From: Verrucomicrobiaceae bacterium
GTDB taxonomy: Bacteria > Verrucomicrobiota > Verrucomicrobiia > Verrucomicrobiales > Akkermansiaceae
Direction of reading: 5' to 3'
Length of the DNA: 41,836 nt
NCBI GenBank assembly: GCA_027485615.1
Contig: JAIXQS010000067.1
Span: 1 to 41,836 of the forward strand
The notes under the pieces were generated by a model. It saw only the letters and a program-made list of their open reading frames with translations. It ran no database searches and had not been told where the DNA came from. Within the stretch, counting starts at the first letter, position 1, and the number at the start of each line of letters is the position of its first letter. Below are positions 7,773 through 19,965 of this stretch, one piece after another. The translations under genes were made by a program, and so were the position numbers.

Positions 7773-8381
7773 ATGAGAGCCCCCCTTACCACGTCTCGGA
7801 TGTTTCCCCCGACGACCACGCTGATTATCCGTAGTCTCGCCTGCGGTGCGTTTTGCCTGCTTACCGTTTCCTGCGAGCTGCTGAAGCCTGCTCCGCCCAA
7901 GAAAGCGCAGATCGTGATGTATGAATGGGAGGATGACGGCAAAGGCGGGCCGTTGAGAATCCGTATCGATCTCAAGGAACAAAAGGCGGAATACCTTCGC
8001 GGCGGGAAACAGATCGGCTGGTCACTCGTATCCACAGGGCGCGAGGGGCATTCCACACCGGCGGGTCATTACAAGGTCACGGAGAAAATGCCGCTGAAGG
8101 TATCGAACCGCTACGGATGGATCGCCGATGCGGAGGGAAAAGTGGCCATACCGAGCGCCAAGCCGAGCACACCCGTGCCGAGCGGGCATGAGTATCGCGG
8201 TGCGGAAATGCATCATTGGATGCGGATCACGTCCTACGGCATCGGCCTCCATGCCGGGGAGATCGCCAAGCCCGGGACGCCGCTGTCCCATGGATGCATC
8301 CGCCTGCCGAAGGAATTCGTGGCGAAGCTCTACGAAGTGACGCCGGTGGGGACGCCGGTTCAGATTGTCCGTGGCGGGTAG
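7773..8381 (+). CDS. L,D-transpeptidase (YkuD domain) lipoprotein
   Basis: The product (202 aa from ATG 7773) has a lipoprotein-type signal ending ...FCLLTVSC, with Cys34 as the likely lipidated residue. A YkuD catalytic domain follows, with the active-site motif SHGCIRLP (Cys175) and the upstream HAGE segment. L,D-transpeptidases form 3-3 cross-links in peptidoglycan or anchor proteins to it, outside the inner membrane. A second in-frame ATG at 7800 would also give a signal peptide. It is the last gene before a bidirectional terminator and is convergent with enolase. A distinct physiological role cannot be read from the sequence. Confidence 0.88.
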   Translation: MRAPLTTSRMFPPTTTLIIRSLACGAFCLLTVSCELLKPAPPKKAQIVMYEWEDDGKGGPLRIRIDLKEQKAEYLRGGKQIGWSLVSTGREGHSTPAGHYKVTEKMPLKVSNRYGWIADAEGKVAIPSAKPSTPVPSGHEYRGAEMHHWMRITSYGIGLHAGEIAKPGTPLSHGCIRLPKEFVAKLYEVTPVGTPVQIVRGG

Positions 8382-8390
8382 TCCGCACGG

Positions 8391-8423
8391 AAAAGCCCCG
8401 GCTTTCTGGGCCGGGGCTTTTTT
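8391..8423. terminator. Bidirectional terminator between ldt and eno
   Basis: AAAAGCCCCGGC, loop TTTCTG, then GGCCGGGGCTTTTTT. The GC-rich stem is flanked by A-tract and T-tract, so it can end transcription from the L,D-transpeptidase gene and from the convergent enolase gene. Confidence 0.9.
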
Positions 8424-8525
8424 GAGGGATACAACGGCGACCGGAGATTGACTCCGTCCATGCAGAGATGCGCTTCGCGTTCGGGTGATCAGCTCGCAAA
8501 GCTCACTTCCGCGTTGCCGCCACGG

Positions 8526-11701
<3,176 letters not shown>

Positions 11702-11769
11702 GCGGACAGCTTGGAAAGTCAGTTCCGGAAACGCAAGCCTAGTGGTGACAAATCGGCTTTCAGGGAGAT

Positions 11770-13608
11770 TCAGACCAATCTGGCCGCCAGCAACTCGCGT
11801 TGGAAGATGAGTTCCTTGGGCAGGTGATCGTAGAGGTCGATGAAGAGTTCGCCTTGGGAAACGAGTTCGGCGCGCCATTCCGCGCGGTCGAATTTCATCA
11901 CCGTCTCGAAATCCGCTTCGGAGAAATCCTCCAGGCCGTCGGTGTTGAAATCGGCGAAATCCGGAGTCCAGCCGATGCGGGTTTCGTGACCGGCCGCGCT
12001 GCCCTTGCAGCGGTTCACGATCCATTCGAGCACACGCATGTTCTCGCTGAAGCCCGGCCACATGAATTTCCCCTCGGGGGTCTTGCGGAACCAGTTCACA
12101 TGGAAGAAACGCGGCAGGTGGGTAAGGTAGCGCTGCATCTCCAGCCAGTGGCCGAAATACGCGCCCATGTTGTAGCCGCAGAAGGGCAGCATGGCCATCG
12201 GATCGCGGCGCACCTTGCCGATCGTCCCCGCGGCGGCGGCGGTCATTTCCGAGCCCATCGTCGCGCCGACATAGACGCCGTGGCTCCAGTTGAATGCCTG
12301 ATATACGAGAGGCATCGTAGTCGCGCGGCGGCCGCCGAAAATGACGCCCGCGATGGGCACGCCGTCGGGGTTCTGCCATTCGGGGTCGATGGTCGGGCAC
12401 TGGTGGGCGGGGGCGGTGAAGCGGGAGTTCGCGTGCGCGGCGGGACGACCGCAGCCGGGCGTCCAGTCCTGGCCTGTCCAATCGGTGAGGTGGGCGGGAG
12501 CCTCCTTGGTAAGGCCTTCCCACCAGACGTCGCCGTCGTCTGTGAGTGCGACGTTGGTGAAAATGGCGTTTGCCGTCATCGACTCCATGGCGATGCGGTT
12601 CGACTCCCAGTTCGTGCCGGGGGCGACGCCGAAGAAGCCCGTTTCCGGGTTGATGGCATGGAGTTTGCCGTCCTCGTGAGGCCAGATCCACGCGATGTCA
12701 TCGCCGACGATGGAGGTTTTCCAACCCAAATCCGCGTAGGGTTTCGGCGGTTCAAGCATGGCGAGGTTCGTTTTCCCGCAGGCGGAGGGGAAAGCGGCGG
12801 TGAGATAGGTGGTGGTGCCGTCCGGCGCGTGGAGTCCGAGGATGAGCATGTGCTCCGCCATCCAGCGGTGCTCGCGGGCGATGTTCGACGCGATGCGCAG
12901 CGCGAGGCATTTTTTCCCTAACAGGGCGTTGCCGCCGTAGCCGGAGCCGTAGGACATGATCTCGCGGGAATCGACGAAGTGGGAGATGTATTTGTCGTCG
13001 TTGCAGGGCCAAGGGACATCCGTTTCACCTGCGGAAAGGGGTGCGCCGACAGAGTGGAGGCATTTGATGTATTGGCCGTGGCCGTCGCGTTTTTTCGGAA
13101 CCGCGCCGGAAATCTCGTCCTCCAGCCGTTTCAGAATCCTCGCGCCCATGTGCGCCATGATGCGCATGTTCACCACCACGTAGGCGCTGTCGGTGAGCTG
13201 CACGCCGATCTTGGCAAGCGGCGAATCCGGCGGGCCCATGCAGAACGGGATCACATACATCACGCGGCCTTTCATCGAGCCGGTGAATTTTTCCGTGAGC
13301 AGTTTCCTCATATCCGTGGGATCCGCCCACTTGTTGGTCGGGCCGGCTTCGTCGGGGCGTTTCGTGCAGATGAAAGTCCGCTCCTCCACGCGGGCGACAT
13401 CCGAGGTGGTGGAGCGGGCGAGGAAAGAATTGGGGCGTTTCTCGGGATTCAGGCGGGTAAACGTGCCGTTGTCGCAGAGGAGTTGCGTCAGGCGATCCCA
13501 TTCCTCTTGCGAGCCGTCGCACCATTCCACGCTGTCGGGTTGGCAGAGCGCCGCCGTTTCATCGACCCATTTTTGCAAAACTTCGAAAGTTGTTCCTTTA
13601 GTTTTCAT
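11770..13608 (-). CDS. pckG: Phosphoenolpyruvate carboxykinase (GTP)
   Basis: This 612-aa protein matches the GTP-dependent PEPCK family, whose usual length is about 600-620 aa. It catalyses oxaloacetate + GTP to PEP + CO2 + GDP. Visible motifs are the P-loop [21 protein letters not shown], and a C-terminal Phe-rich nucleotide-binding region including [20 protein letters not shown]. The ATG at 13608 is preferred over an upstream TTG at 13623. Together with enolase downstream and pyruvate carboxylase elsewhere in the window it forms the pyruvate-oxaloacetate-PEP node. A gap of 79 nt separates it from the phosphatase gene upstream. Confidence 0.97.
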   Translation of the reverse strand: MKTKGTTFEVLQKWVDETAALCQPDSVEWCDGSQEEWDRLTQLLCDNGTFTRLNPEKRPNSFLARSTTSDVARVEERTFICTKRPDEAGPTNKWADPTDMRKLLTEKFTGSMKGRVMYVIPFCMGPPDSPLAKIGVQLTDSAYVVVNMRIMAHMGARILKRLEDEISGAVPKKRDGHGQYIKCLHSVGAPLSAGETDVPWPCNDDKYISHFVDSREIMSYGSGYGGNALLGKKCLALRIASNIAREHRWMAEHMLILGLHAPDGTTTYLTAAFPSACGKTNLAMLEPPKPYADLGWKTSIVGDDIAWIWPHEDGKLHAINPETGFFGVAPGTNWESNRIAMESMTANAIFTNVALTDDGDVWWEGLTKEAPAHLTDWTGQDWTPGCGRPAAHANSRFTAPAHQCPTIDPEWQNPDGVPIAGVIFGGRRATTMPLVYQAFNWSHGVYVGATMGSEMTAAAAGTIGKVRRDPMAMLPFCGYNMGAYFGHWLEMQRYLTHLPRFFHVNWFRKTPEGKFMWPGFSENMRVLEWIVNRCKGSAAGHETRIGWTPDFADFNTDGLEDFSEADFETVMKFDRAEWRAELVSQGELFIDLYDHLPKELIFQRELLAARLV

Positions 13609-13687
13609 AACGGATGCATTCAAGCGGATCGGATGCCAAGGAGCAAGGATACCCGGCAGGATCGCGGGATATGCGCGGTTTCTGAGT

Positions 13688-15088
13688 TTATCCGAGCAGT
13701 TCCAGGAAATGACGGTGCACTTCCTGGTTCGGGACGATGCCGGAGAAACGCTCCGACTGCGGGCCGATGGCGGAGATCATCGTCGGATCCGAGGTGTGCG
13801 AAGTGCCCGTCCAGCCGATGCCCGTATGGTTCCCCGCGAACTGTCCAAGCAGGCCGTGGGGGTTGTCGAGCTGCTCGCTCCACTCGGAAACCACGCCGGT
13901 TGTGATGCTGGCGTAGAGTTCGGCGGCTTGCTTTTCTGTGAGGGAAAAACCCAGCCTTTCCTTGATCATCGAGGCGAGGCGATCCGCGGTATTGTCGGGC
14001 GAACGCCCCCAATCCTCGAAAAGCTTTTCATAGGAACATGTCATCCGGGAAATGCTTGCGAAGGCCTTGTTCGAATCCGTGTAATCATTTCCTGTGCCGT
14101 TAAGGCCCGGGTTCGCGTTGCCATGGTCGCTGGTGACAATCACGAGGATATCATCGCGCCCGGCGGTCATTTCCAAGACCTTCGCCAGGGCGTCGTCGAA
14201 CGCGAGCTGATCCCAGAGCAGGCCCGCGATGTCATTGGCATGAGCACCATGGTCAATGCGCGCCCCCTCGATCTGGAGTAAAAATTTCTCGGGATGGCCG
14301 AGCAGGTTTTTCAGCGCCACTTCTGACATTTCGGCGAGCGTGGGGGTCTTCGCAGCGAGTTCCTTACTGTTGAGGCGATCCACCTCGAAGGGGATGTGGC
14401 CGCCGCTGAAAAGGCCGAGCACCTTGTCGGACTTCGATTTCAGCAGGGCGTCGCGGTCTTCGATCAGCTCGTATCCGGCCTTCGCGTAGGGCGTGAGCCC
14501 GTCGCGGGAATCGACACGTTTCTCCGCGCTGAAAAAATTCATCCCGCCGCCCATGATGAGATCGACGACGCCGAGGTATTGCGGGGCGATGAGATGCTCG
14601 TCATCGCGGCTGGCGGTGACGGCGGCGAAACCGGCGGGTGTGGCGTGGGTGATTGTAGCTGTGGAGACAAGACCGGTACGGCGGCCCAGCTTTTTGAGGT
14701 GGCGGAGGATAGGCGTGGATTCAGATCCGTCCGGGCGGATGTTGACCGCGCCGTTGTTGATTTTCACTCCCCCGCCCCACGCCGAGGACGCGGCGGAGGA
14801 ATCGGTGACGTAGGAGTTCGCCGAGCTGTTCTCCATGAACCCGCGCGCGGAGGCCGGATCGTTGATGAGTTCCCACCAACGCGTCCCCTTTTCACGGACG
14901 ATTTGCGAGAAATTCTCCGCCATGGTCAGCACGCCGTTGCTCATGCCATCGGAAACCATGAACACGATGCCGCGCACTTCCCCTTTCCCGCCACCCGCCG
15001 GTTTCCCGCAGCCGCCCAGCAAGGCGGCAGCACCGCCAAGCCCGCCGAGTTTTAACCAGTCGCGCCTACCGATTTTCGTATCGCTCAT
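13688..15088 (-). CDS. Alkaline phosphatase, Tat-exported lipoprotein
   Basis: The 466-aa product begins with a twin-arginine motif RRDWLKLGG and a lipobox leading to Cys27 (LLGGC), so it is probably folded, exported by Tat and lipid-anchored. The PhoA-superfamily active site is present: metal ligand region [10 protein letters not shown] (Asp47) and [11 protein letters not shown] with nucleophile Ser97, plus [17 protein letters not shown] and [11 protein letters not shown]. It should hydrolyse phosphate monoesters in the periplasm. Substrate specificity is not visible. It diverges from the topoisomerase gene with 114 nt between starts. Confidence 0.93.
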   Translation of the reverse strand: MSDTKIGRRDWLKLGGLGGAAALLGGCGKPAGGGKGEVRGIVFMVSDGMSNGVLTMAENFSQIVREKGTRWWELINDPASARGFMENSSANSYVTDSSAASSAWGGGVKINNGAVNIRPDGSESTPILRHLKKLGRRTGLVSTATITHATPAGFAAVTASRDDEHLIAPQYLGVVDLIMGGGMNFFSAEKRVDSRDGLTPYAKAGYELIEDRDALLKSKSDKVLGLFSGGHIPFEVDRLNSKELAAKTPTLAEMSEVALKNLLGHPEKFLLQIEGARIDHGAHANDIAGLLWDQLAFDDALAKVLEMTAGRDDILVIVTSDHGNANPGLNGTGNDYTDSNKAFASISRMTCSYEKLFEDWGRSPDNTADRLASMIKERLGFSLTEKQAAELYASITTGVVSEWSEQLDNPHGLLGQFAGNHTGIGWTGTSHTSDPTMISAIGPQSERFSGIVPNQEVHRHFLELLG

Positions 15089-15094
15089 TCCCCG

Positions 15095-15123
15095 AAGCTA
15101 GCCGCCCCGGCAGCGGACGCAAG
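15095..15123 (-). promoter_or_regulatory. Candidate promoter of the alkaline phosphatase gene
   Basis: On the minus strand CTTGCG (15123-15118), a 17-nt spacer and TAGCTT (15100-15095), then six nt to the ATG at 15088. It predicts a leaderless mRNA. The back-to-back promoter for the topoisomerase gene has the same CTTGCG -35 and a TAGC-type -10. Confidence 0.45.
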
Positions 15124-15164
15124 CTGTCCGAAACCCCCTTACGCGACATTCCTGTCACGCGGGG

Positions 15165-15194
15165 CTTGCGCGGCGGCGGCGAGTCCACTAGCAC
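15165..15194 (+). promoter_or_regulatory. Candidate promoter of the topoisomerase A gene
   Basis: CTTGCG (15165-15170), an 18-nt spacer and TAGCAC (15189-15194), eight nt before ATG 15203. It mirrors the divergent phosphatase promoter and also leaves no room for a Shine-Dalgarno sequence. Confidence 0.4.
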
Positions 15195-15202
15195 ATTTCT
15201 AC

Positions 15203-17170
15203 ATGAGCAACACCCCGGACCAACACGCCTCGCTTGGCGCGATGTATTCCGATTATTTCCTCGATTACGCCAGCTACGTGATCCTGGAACGCGCCGTCCC
15301 GCACCTTCACGACGGCCTGAAACCCGTCCAGCGCCGCATCCTCCACTCCATGCGCGAGCTGGACGACGGCCGCTACAACAAGGTCGCCAACGTCGTCGGA
15401 AACACGATGAAATACCATCCACACGGCGACCAGTCGATCGGCGACGCGATGGTGCAGCTCGGCCAGAAAGACCTGATGATCGACTGCCAGGGGAACTGGG
15501 GAAACACCCTCACCGGCGACGGCGCGGCGGCTCCACGATACATTGAGGCGCGGCTCACCAAGTTCGCGCTGGAAGTGGCGTTCAACCCCAAGACCACGAA
15601 ATGGCTGCCCTCTTACGACGGGCGCAACCAGGAGCCGCTCACCCTGCCGATGAAATTCCCCCTGCTCCTCGCACAGGGCGTGGAGGGCATCGCCGTCGGA
15701 CTCGCGTGCAAGATTTTGCCGCACAATTTCAACGAGCTCGTCACCGCCGCCATCGCGCACCTGCGGAAGGAACCCTTCGAGCTTGTGCCCGATTTCCCCA
15801 CCGGCGGGATCATGGACGCCAGCGATTACCGCGACGGCCTCCGCGGCGGAAAAATCCGCTGCCGCGCCCGCATCGACATCGAGAAAAAAGGCATCCTCCG
15901 CATCACGGAAATCCCCTTCGGCACCACCACCGGCGGGGTCATGGATTCCATCGTCGCCGCCGCCGAAAAGAACAAGATCAAGATCCAGAAGATCGATGAC
16001 AACACCGCCGCCCACGCCGACATCCTAGTCTATCTCACGCCGGGAGCCGAGCCGGAAACCATGCGCGACGCGCTCTACGCCTTCACCGATTGCGAACTCA
16101 GCATCTCGCCGAACGCCGGCGTCATCGTCGATGGCAAGCCCGCCTTCCTAGGCGTCACGGAAATCCTCCGCCGCACCACGGATTTCACGAAAACCCTGCT
16201 CGGCATGGAGCTGGAAATCCGCCTCACCGAGCTCGGAGACAAGTGGCACTTCTCCTCGCTGGAGAAAATTTTCATCGAGAACCGCATCTACCGCGACATC
16301 GAGGAATGCGAAACCTGGGAGGCCGTGCTCAAGGCCATTGATGACGGCCTCACCCCTTTCAAGAAGCTCCTGAAACGCGAGGTCACCGAGGACGACCTCG
16401 TCCGCCTCACCGAGATCCGCATCAAGCGCATTTCCAAGTTCAATTCCTTCAAGGCCGACGAGGAGATCCGCGCCATCGAGGCGGAGATCGACGAGACCGA
16501 GAAAAACCTCAAGCAGCTCACGAAATTCACGATCCGCTGGTACGAGCAGCTCGGGAAAAAATACGGCAAAGACCGCCAGCGCCTCACCGAAATCTCCAGC
16601 TTCGACCGCGTGGACCGCACCCAGGTCGCCGCCGCCACCGAGACCCTTTACATCGATACAAAGAACGGCTTCGCCGGCACCTCCCTCAAGAAAGAGGAGC
16701 CGCTGGAGAAATGCTCCATGCTCGACGACGTGATCGTCTTCACCGCCGACGGCAAGATGAAGGTCATCAAGGTCGCCGATAAATTCTTCGTCGGCCCGCG
16801 CCCGCTGCGGGTCGCCGTTTTCCGCAAGGACGAGGATCTGATCTACTCGATGATCTACCGCGACGGGAAGGACGGCAACGTCATGGCCAAGCGCTTCACC
16901 GTCGGCGGCACCACGCGCGACAAGGAATACGACCTCACGAAAGGCACGCCCGGCAGCAAGGTGCTCTATTTCAAATGGCACGCCAGCAACGAGGAAAGCT
17001 CCGCCCAGATGCTCATCGTCCACATGAAGTCCGGCCTCCGCCTCCGCAACCTCACCCGCCCCGTCCACTTCGCCGAGTTCGGCATCAAGGCCCGCGGCAG
17101 CCAGGGCAACATCGTCACGAAACACCCCGTCGAGAAAATCATCATCGCGCCCAAGGACTTCACGCCGTAG
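15203..17170 (+). CDS. parC: DNA topoisomerase IV / gyrase-like subunit A
   Basis: A type IIA topoisomerase A subunit of 655 aa. The catalytic tyrosine is Tyr113 in APRYIEARLT, after the conserved GNWGNTLTGDGAAAPRY segment. The winged-helix region has HPHGDQSIGDAM at 72-83. A coiled-coil tower spans about residues 400-480, and a beta-pinwheel-like C-terminal half is shorter than that of GyrA. Overall similarity is to the Bacteroidetes-type ParC ('DNA gyrase/topoisomerase IV subunit A'). It cleaves and re-ligates double-stranded DNA with a GyrB/ParE partner, which is not in this window. Gln77 occupies the position of the quinolone-contact Ser83 of E. coli GyrA. Whether it acts as gyrase or topo IV cannot be decided. 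Confidence 0.9.
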   Translation: MSNTPDQHASLGAMYSDYFLDYASYVILERAVPHLHDGLKPVQRRILHSMRELDDGRYNKVANVVGNTMKYHPHGDQSIGDAMVQLGQKDLMIDCQGNWGNTLTGDGAAAPRYIEARLTKFALEVAFNPKTTKWLPSYDGRNQEPLTLPMKFPLLLAQGVEGIAVGLACKILPHNFNELVTAAIAHLRKEPFELVPDFPTGGIMDASDYRDGLRGGKIRCRARIDIEKKGILRITEIPFGTTTGGVMDSIVAAAEKNKIKIQKIDDNTAAHADILVYLTPGAEPETMRDALYAFTDCELSISPNAGVIVDGKPAFLGVTEILRRTTDFTKTLLGMELEIRLTELGDKWHFSSLEKIFIENRIYRDIEECETWEAVLKAIDDGLTPFKKLLKREVTEDDLVRLTEIRIKRISKFNSFKADEEIRAIEAEIDETEKNLKQLTKFTIRWYEQLGKKYGKDRQRLTEISSFDRVDRTQVAAATETLYIDTKNGFAGTSLKKEEPLEKCSMLDDVIVFTADGKMKVIKVADKFFVGPRPLRVAVFRKDEDLIYSMIYRDGKDGNVMAKRFTVGGTTRDKEYDLTKGTPGSKVLYFKWHASNEESSAQMLIVHMKSGLRLRNLTRPVHFAEFGIKARGSQGNIVTKHPVEKIIIAPKDFTP

Positions 17171-17184
17171 GGTGGGGGTAATCG

Positions 17185-17318
17185 TTTCCACCGCGGAGGC
17201 GCAGAGGTCGCAAAGGGACGCGGAGCCAGCACGATGCAGCTCTTCAGGACAAATGAAAAAAATCATCACAACCCAAGCTCCGCGCCCCTCCGCGACCTCC
17301 GCGCCTTTGCGGTGAAAA
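17185..17318. repeat. Intergenic inverted repeat, MITE-like, 42-nt arms
   Basis: The arm at 17185-17226 starts TTTCCACCGCGGAGGCGC, and the reverse complement of 17277-17318 starts TTTTCACCGCAAAGGCGC. They match at 35 of 42 positions without gaps and enclose a 50-nt AT-richer centre. The arm resembles the 'CCGCAGAGGCGCAGAGG' repeats I have seen scattered through many environmental bacterial genomes. It fills most of the gap between the topoisomerase gene and cvfB, ending 9 nt before the cvfB ATG. No ORF or target-site duplication was recognised. Confidence 0.75.
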
Positions 17319-17327
17319 TTCCTCTTT

Positions 17328-18158
17328 ATGATCACCATCGGCACCAGAGCATCCCTCACCGTCCTGCGGGAAAAGCCGGTCGGCCTTTTCCTCGACGCCC
17401 AGAACCTCGGCGAAATCCTCCTGCCGCGCCGGGAGATGCCGAAGGAATGGGCGATCGGCGCGTTGGTGGACGTGTTCATCTACCTCGATTCCGAGGACAG
17501 GCTCGTCGCCACGCTCAAGCAACCGCGAGCCATGCCCGGGCAGTTCGCGAAGCTCGCCTGCATCGCCATCACACCCGTCGGTGCGTTCCTCGATTGGGGC
17601 TTGCCGAAGGATCTGCTCGTCCCTTTCCGCGAGCAGAAGACACGCATGGAGGTCGGCAAAAAGTATCTCGTCAAAGTGCTAGTCGATGAGGAAAGCCGCC
17701 GCATCGTCGCCACCACCCGCATCGCCCGTCACATCGATCTCACACCCGCCGATTTCGAGCACGGCCAAGAGGTGGAACTCACCGTCTATGGGAAAACCCC
17801 GATGGGCTACAAAGCCATCGTCAACAACACTCACACCGGCCTCATCTTCGCTAACGAAGTTTTCCAGGATCTCGCACAGGGCGAGAAACTCAAGGGCTGG
17901 ATCGCCGCCTTACGCGACGACGGAAAGATCGACCTCTCCCTCCAGCCTCCCGGCCGCGAGCGAGTCGATGACCTCGAAAAGCAGATCATGGGAGAACTCG
18001 TCGCCCGCGGCGGCTTCTGGGCGCTCACCGACAAAAGCCCCGCCGCGGAAATCTACGAGGAACTCGGCGTCTCCAAACGCACCTTCAAGCAAACTCTCGG
18101 CGCGCTCCTGAAAAAGCGGCTGGTGACCCAGACGGAGACGGGGATCCGGTTGAATTAG
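17328..18158 (+). CDS. cvfB: CvfB/YitL-family S1 RNA-binding protein
   Basis: This 276-aa protein has successive S1-like OB folds: an N-terminal one including GLFLDAQNLGEILLPRREMP, a second with AKLACIAITPVGAFLDWGLPKDLLVP, and a third including GYKAIVNNTHTGLIFANEVFQ. A C-terminal winged-helix segment LGVSKRTFKQTLGALLKKRLV follows. This is the CvfB (conserved virulence factor B / YitL) architecture, an RNA-binding regulator in Gram-positives with no defined enzymatic activity. The ATG at 17328 begins MITIGTRASLTVLRE, the conserved start. It directly follows the inverted repeat. recJ starts about 60 nt downstream on the same strand. Confidence 0.9.
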   Translation: MITIGTRASLTVLREKPVGLFLDAQNLGEILLPRREMPKEWAIGALVDVFIYLDSEDRLVATLKQPRAMPGQFAKLACIAITPVGAFLDWGLPKDLLVPFREQKTRMEVGKKYLVKVLVDEESRRIVATTRIARHIDLTPADFEHGQEVELTVYGKTPMGYKAIVNNTHTGLIFANEVFQDLAQGEKLKGWIAALRDDGKIDLSLQPPGRERVDDLEKQIMGELVARGGFWALTDKSPAAEIYEELGVSKRTFKQTLGALLKKRLVTQTETGIRLN

Positions 18159-18217
18159 GGGGGGCTACACATCCGCCCTTGTCCGATGTTGTGATGGGAT
18201 GCAAGGTGCGAATGTTC

Positions 18218-19915
18218 ATGCGCGCGACGGCTTTCCGATGGGTGATACGCGGCGAGCCCTTTTTACCAAACGGGCGCGCGGCGGATGAGGGTTTCCCGGA
18301 AATCCTCCGTCACCTCGTGCGCCAACGCGGCATCCCTGAGGGCGAGGCGCTGGAGGCCTTCCTGCACCCGAAGCTCAAGGATCTGAGCGACCCTTTCCTG
18401 ATGCCCGACATGCGCGCCGCCGTCACGCGTATCCTAGAGGCGGCGGATCGGAAGGATAGCGTCTGCATCTTCGGCGACTACGATGTGGACGGGATTTCCT
18501 CGATCACGCTGATGACGAAAATCCTCCGCGCCTACGGACTGGAGCCGAGGGCGTTCGTGCCGCGCCGGGGGGCGGAGGGCTACGGGCTGAGCTTCGCGGC
18601 CATAGAGCGCTGCCTCGCGGAGGGCGCGAAGCCGGATCTGCTGATCTCGGTGGATTGTGGCACGGTTTCCACCGCCGAGGTCGCGCACCTGCGGGAAATG
18701 GGGATCGATGTGATCATCGCGGATCATCACGAGCCGAACCCGACGGGGAGGCCGGATTGCGCGGCGATCGTAAACCCGAAGTGCGGTGAGGATTTCACCT
18801 ACCTCTGCGCGGCGGGCGTGGTGTGGAAAATCGGCCACGCGCTGATGAAGGAGCGTCCCGTTGACCTCGATCTGAAAGGGCTGCTCGATCTCGTGGCGGT
18901 GGCTACCATTGCGGACATCGTACCGCTGGTGGGGGAAAACCGGCTGATCGTGCGCCACGGGCTGAAGGCTCTGCGCGGGACTCTGAATCCGGGGCTACGT
19001 GCGCTGCAAGAGATCACAGGAATGAATGGGAATCCCACGGCGGGCGATGTCGGGTTCCGGATCGGGCCACGGATCAACGCCGCCGGACGCATGGATTTCC
19101 CCGAGGACGCGCTCGCCGCGCTGAACACCGATTGCCGCGCCACCGCCGGGGATCTGGCACAGAAACTTGATGCTTACAACCGCAAGCGGCAGGATGTGGA
19201 GACCAAAATCCGCAAGGCGGCGGCGGCCGAGCTTTCCGCAGACATCGACATGGAAAACAATCCCGTGATCGTGCTTGGCTCGCGGGACTGGCACCATGGC
19301 GTGGTCGGCATCGTGGCCTCGCGTTTGATGCGGCAATACCACAAGCCCACCTTTGTGATCGCGATTGACGAAAACGGCGTCGGCAAGGGATCGGGTCGCT
19401 CCATCCCCGGCGTGTCGCTGGTCGAGGCGATCCGCGCCTGCTCCGGCGACCTGATTGCGGGCGGCGGTCACGCGATGGCCGCGGGCCTCTCGATCCGGGA
19501 GGAGAACATGGCGGATTTCCGGAAACACTTCGCGGAATACGTTCTGGAAAACAGCAGCGAGGAGGAGCGGATGCCGAGACTGACCTATGACGCGGAGATC
19601 ACCTTCGCGCAGCTCTCCCTGGATTTCCTGGCGAGCTACGAGCTGCTCCAGCCTTTCGGAAACGGCAACCCGCAGCCGGTGTTCGTCGCGCGCGGGGTTG
19701 GCCTGAGCCGCCCGCCCTTCCACATGAAGAACAAGCACCTGCGCCTCATGCTTCGCCAGGGCTACCATGAGCAGGACGCCGTGTTCTTCGGAGGCGGCGA
19801 GCATGAGCTGCCGGAGCTGCCGTGGGATATCGCGTTCACCATCGACCGCAACACTTTCAAGGGCAAAACCACTCTCCAGATCATCATCCAGGATATCCGG
19901 GCTGAGGAATCCTGA
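18218..19915 (+). CDS. recJ: Single-stranded-DNA-specific exonuclease RecJ
   Basis: A 5'-3' ssDNA exonuclease acting in recombination and repair. It has the DHH-phosphoesterase motifs FGDYDVDGISS (motif I), VDCGT, ADHHEPNP (DHH motif), and later the DHHA1 signature GGGHAMAAGLSI. A C-terminal OB-like region covers the last roughly 110 residues. The length from ATG 18218 is 565 aa, typical for RecJ. Several in-frame starts exist (TTG 18179, ATG 18194, ATG 18212). I chose 18218 because AAGGTG lies nine nt upstream and because the conserved RWVIRGEP segment then starts close to the N terminus. Confidence 0.93.
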   Translation: MRATAFRWVIRGEPFLPNGRAADEGFPEILRHLVRQRGIPEGEALEAFLHPKLKDLSDPFLMPDMRAAVTRILEAADRKDSVCIFGDYDVDGISSITLMTKILRAYGLEPRAFVPRRGAEGYGLSFAAIERCLAEGAKPDLLISVDCGTVSTAEVAHLREMGIDVIIADHHEPNPTGRPDCAAIVNPKCGEDFTYLCAAGVVWKIGHALMKERPVDLDLKGLLDLVAVATIADIVPLVGENRLIVRHGLKALRGTLNPGLRALQEITGMNGNPTAGDVGFRIGPRINAAGRMDFPEDALAALNTDCRATAGDLAQKLDAYNRKRQDVETKIRKAAAAELSADIDMENNPVIVLGSRDWHHGVVGIVASRLMRQYHKPTFVIAIDENGVGKGSGRSIPGVSLVEAIRACSGDLIAGGGHAMAAGLSIREENMADFRKHFAEYVLENSSEEERMPRLTYDAEITFAQLSLDFLASYELLQPFGNGNPQPVFVARGVGLSRPPFHMKNKHLRLMLRQGYHEQDAVFFGGGEHELPELPWDIAFTIDRNTFKGKTTLQIIIQDIRAEES

Positions 19916-19929
19916 TGGCAAGTCCACAA

Positions 19930-19958
19930 TCGACAAGCCGCCACCGGGGCTTTTGAAT
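19930..19958 (+). promoter_or_regulatory. Candidate yicC operon promoter
   Basis: TCGACA (19930-19935), a 17-nt spacer and TTGAAT (19953-19958), seven nt before the yicC ATG. It predicts a leaderless start for the yicC-radC-AsmA-like group. Confidence 0.4.
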
Positions 19959-19965
19959 TGCGGCC

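Noticed and set aside
11702..12691. Upstream open extension of the GreA-family frame
   Set aside because: Runs through pckG on the same strand in another frame and gives Arg/Pro/His-rich sequence; the real start is ATG 11701.
16148..17479. 443-codon open frame on the minus strand opposite the topoisomerase gene
   Set aside because: Crosses the real topoisomerase coding region and the inverted repeat; the repeat part translates to the ASLCDLCASAV-type peptide known from repeat shadows.
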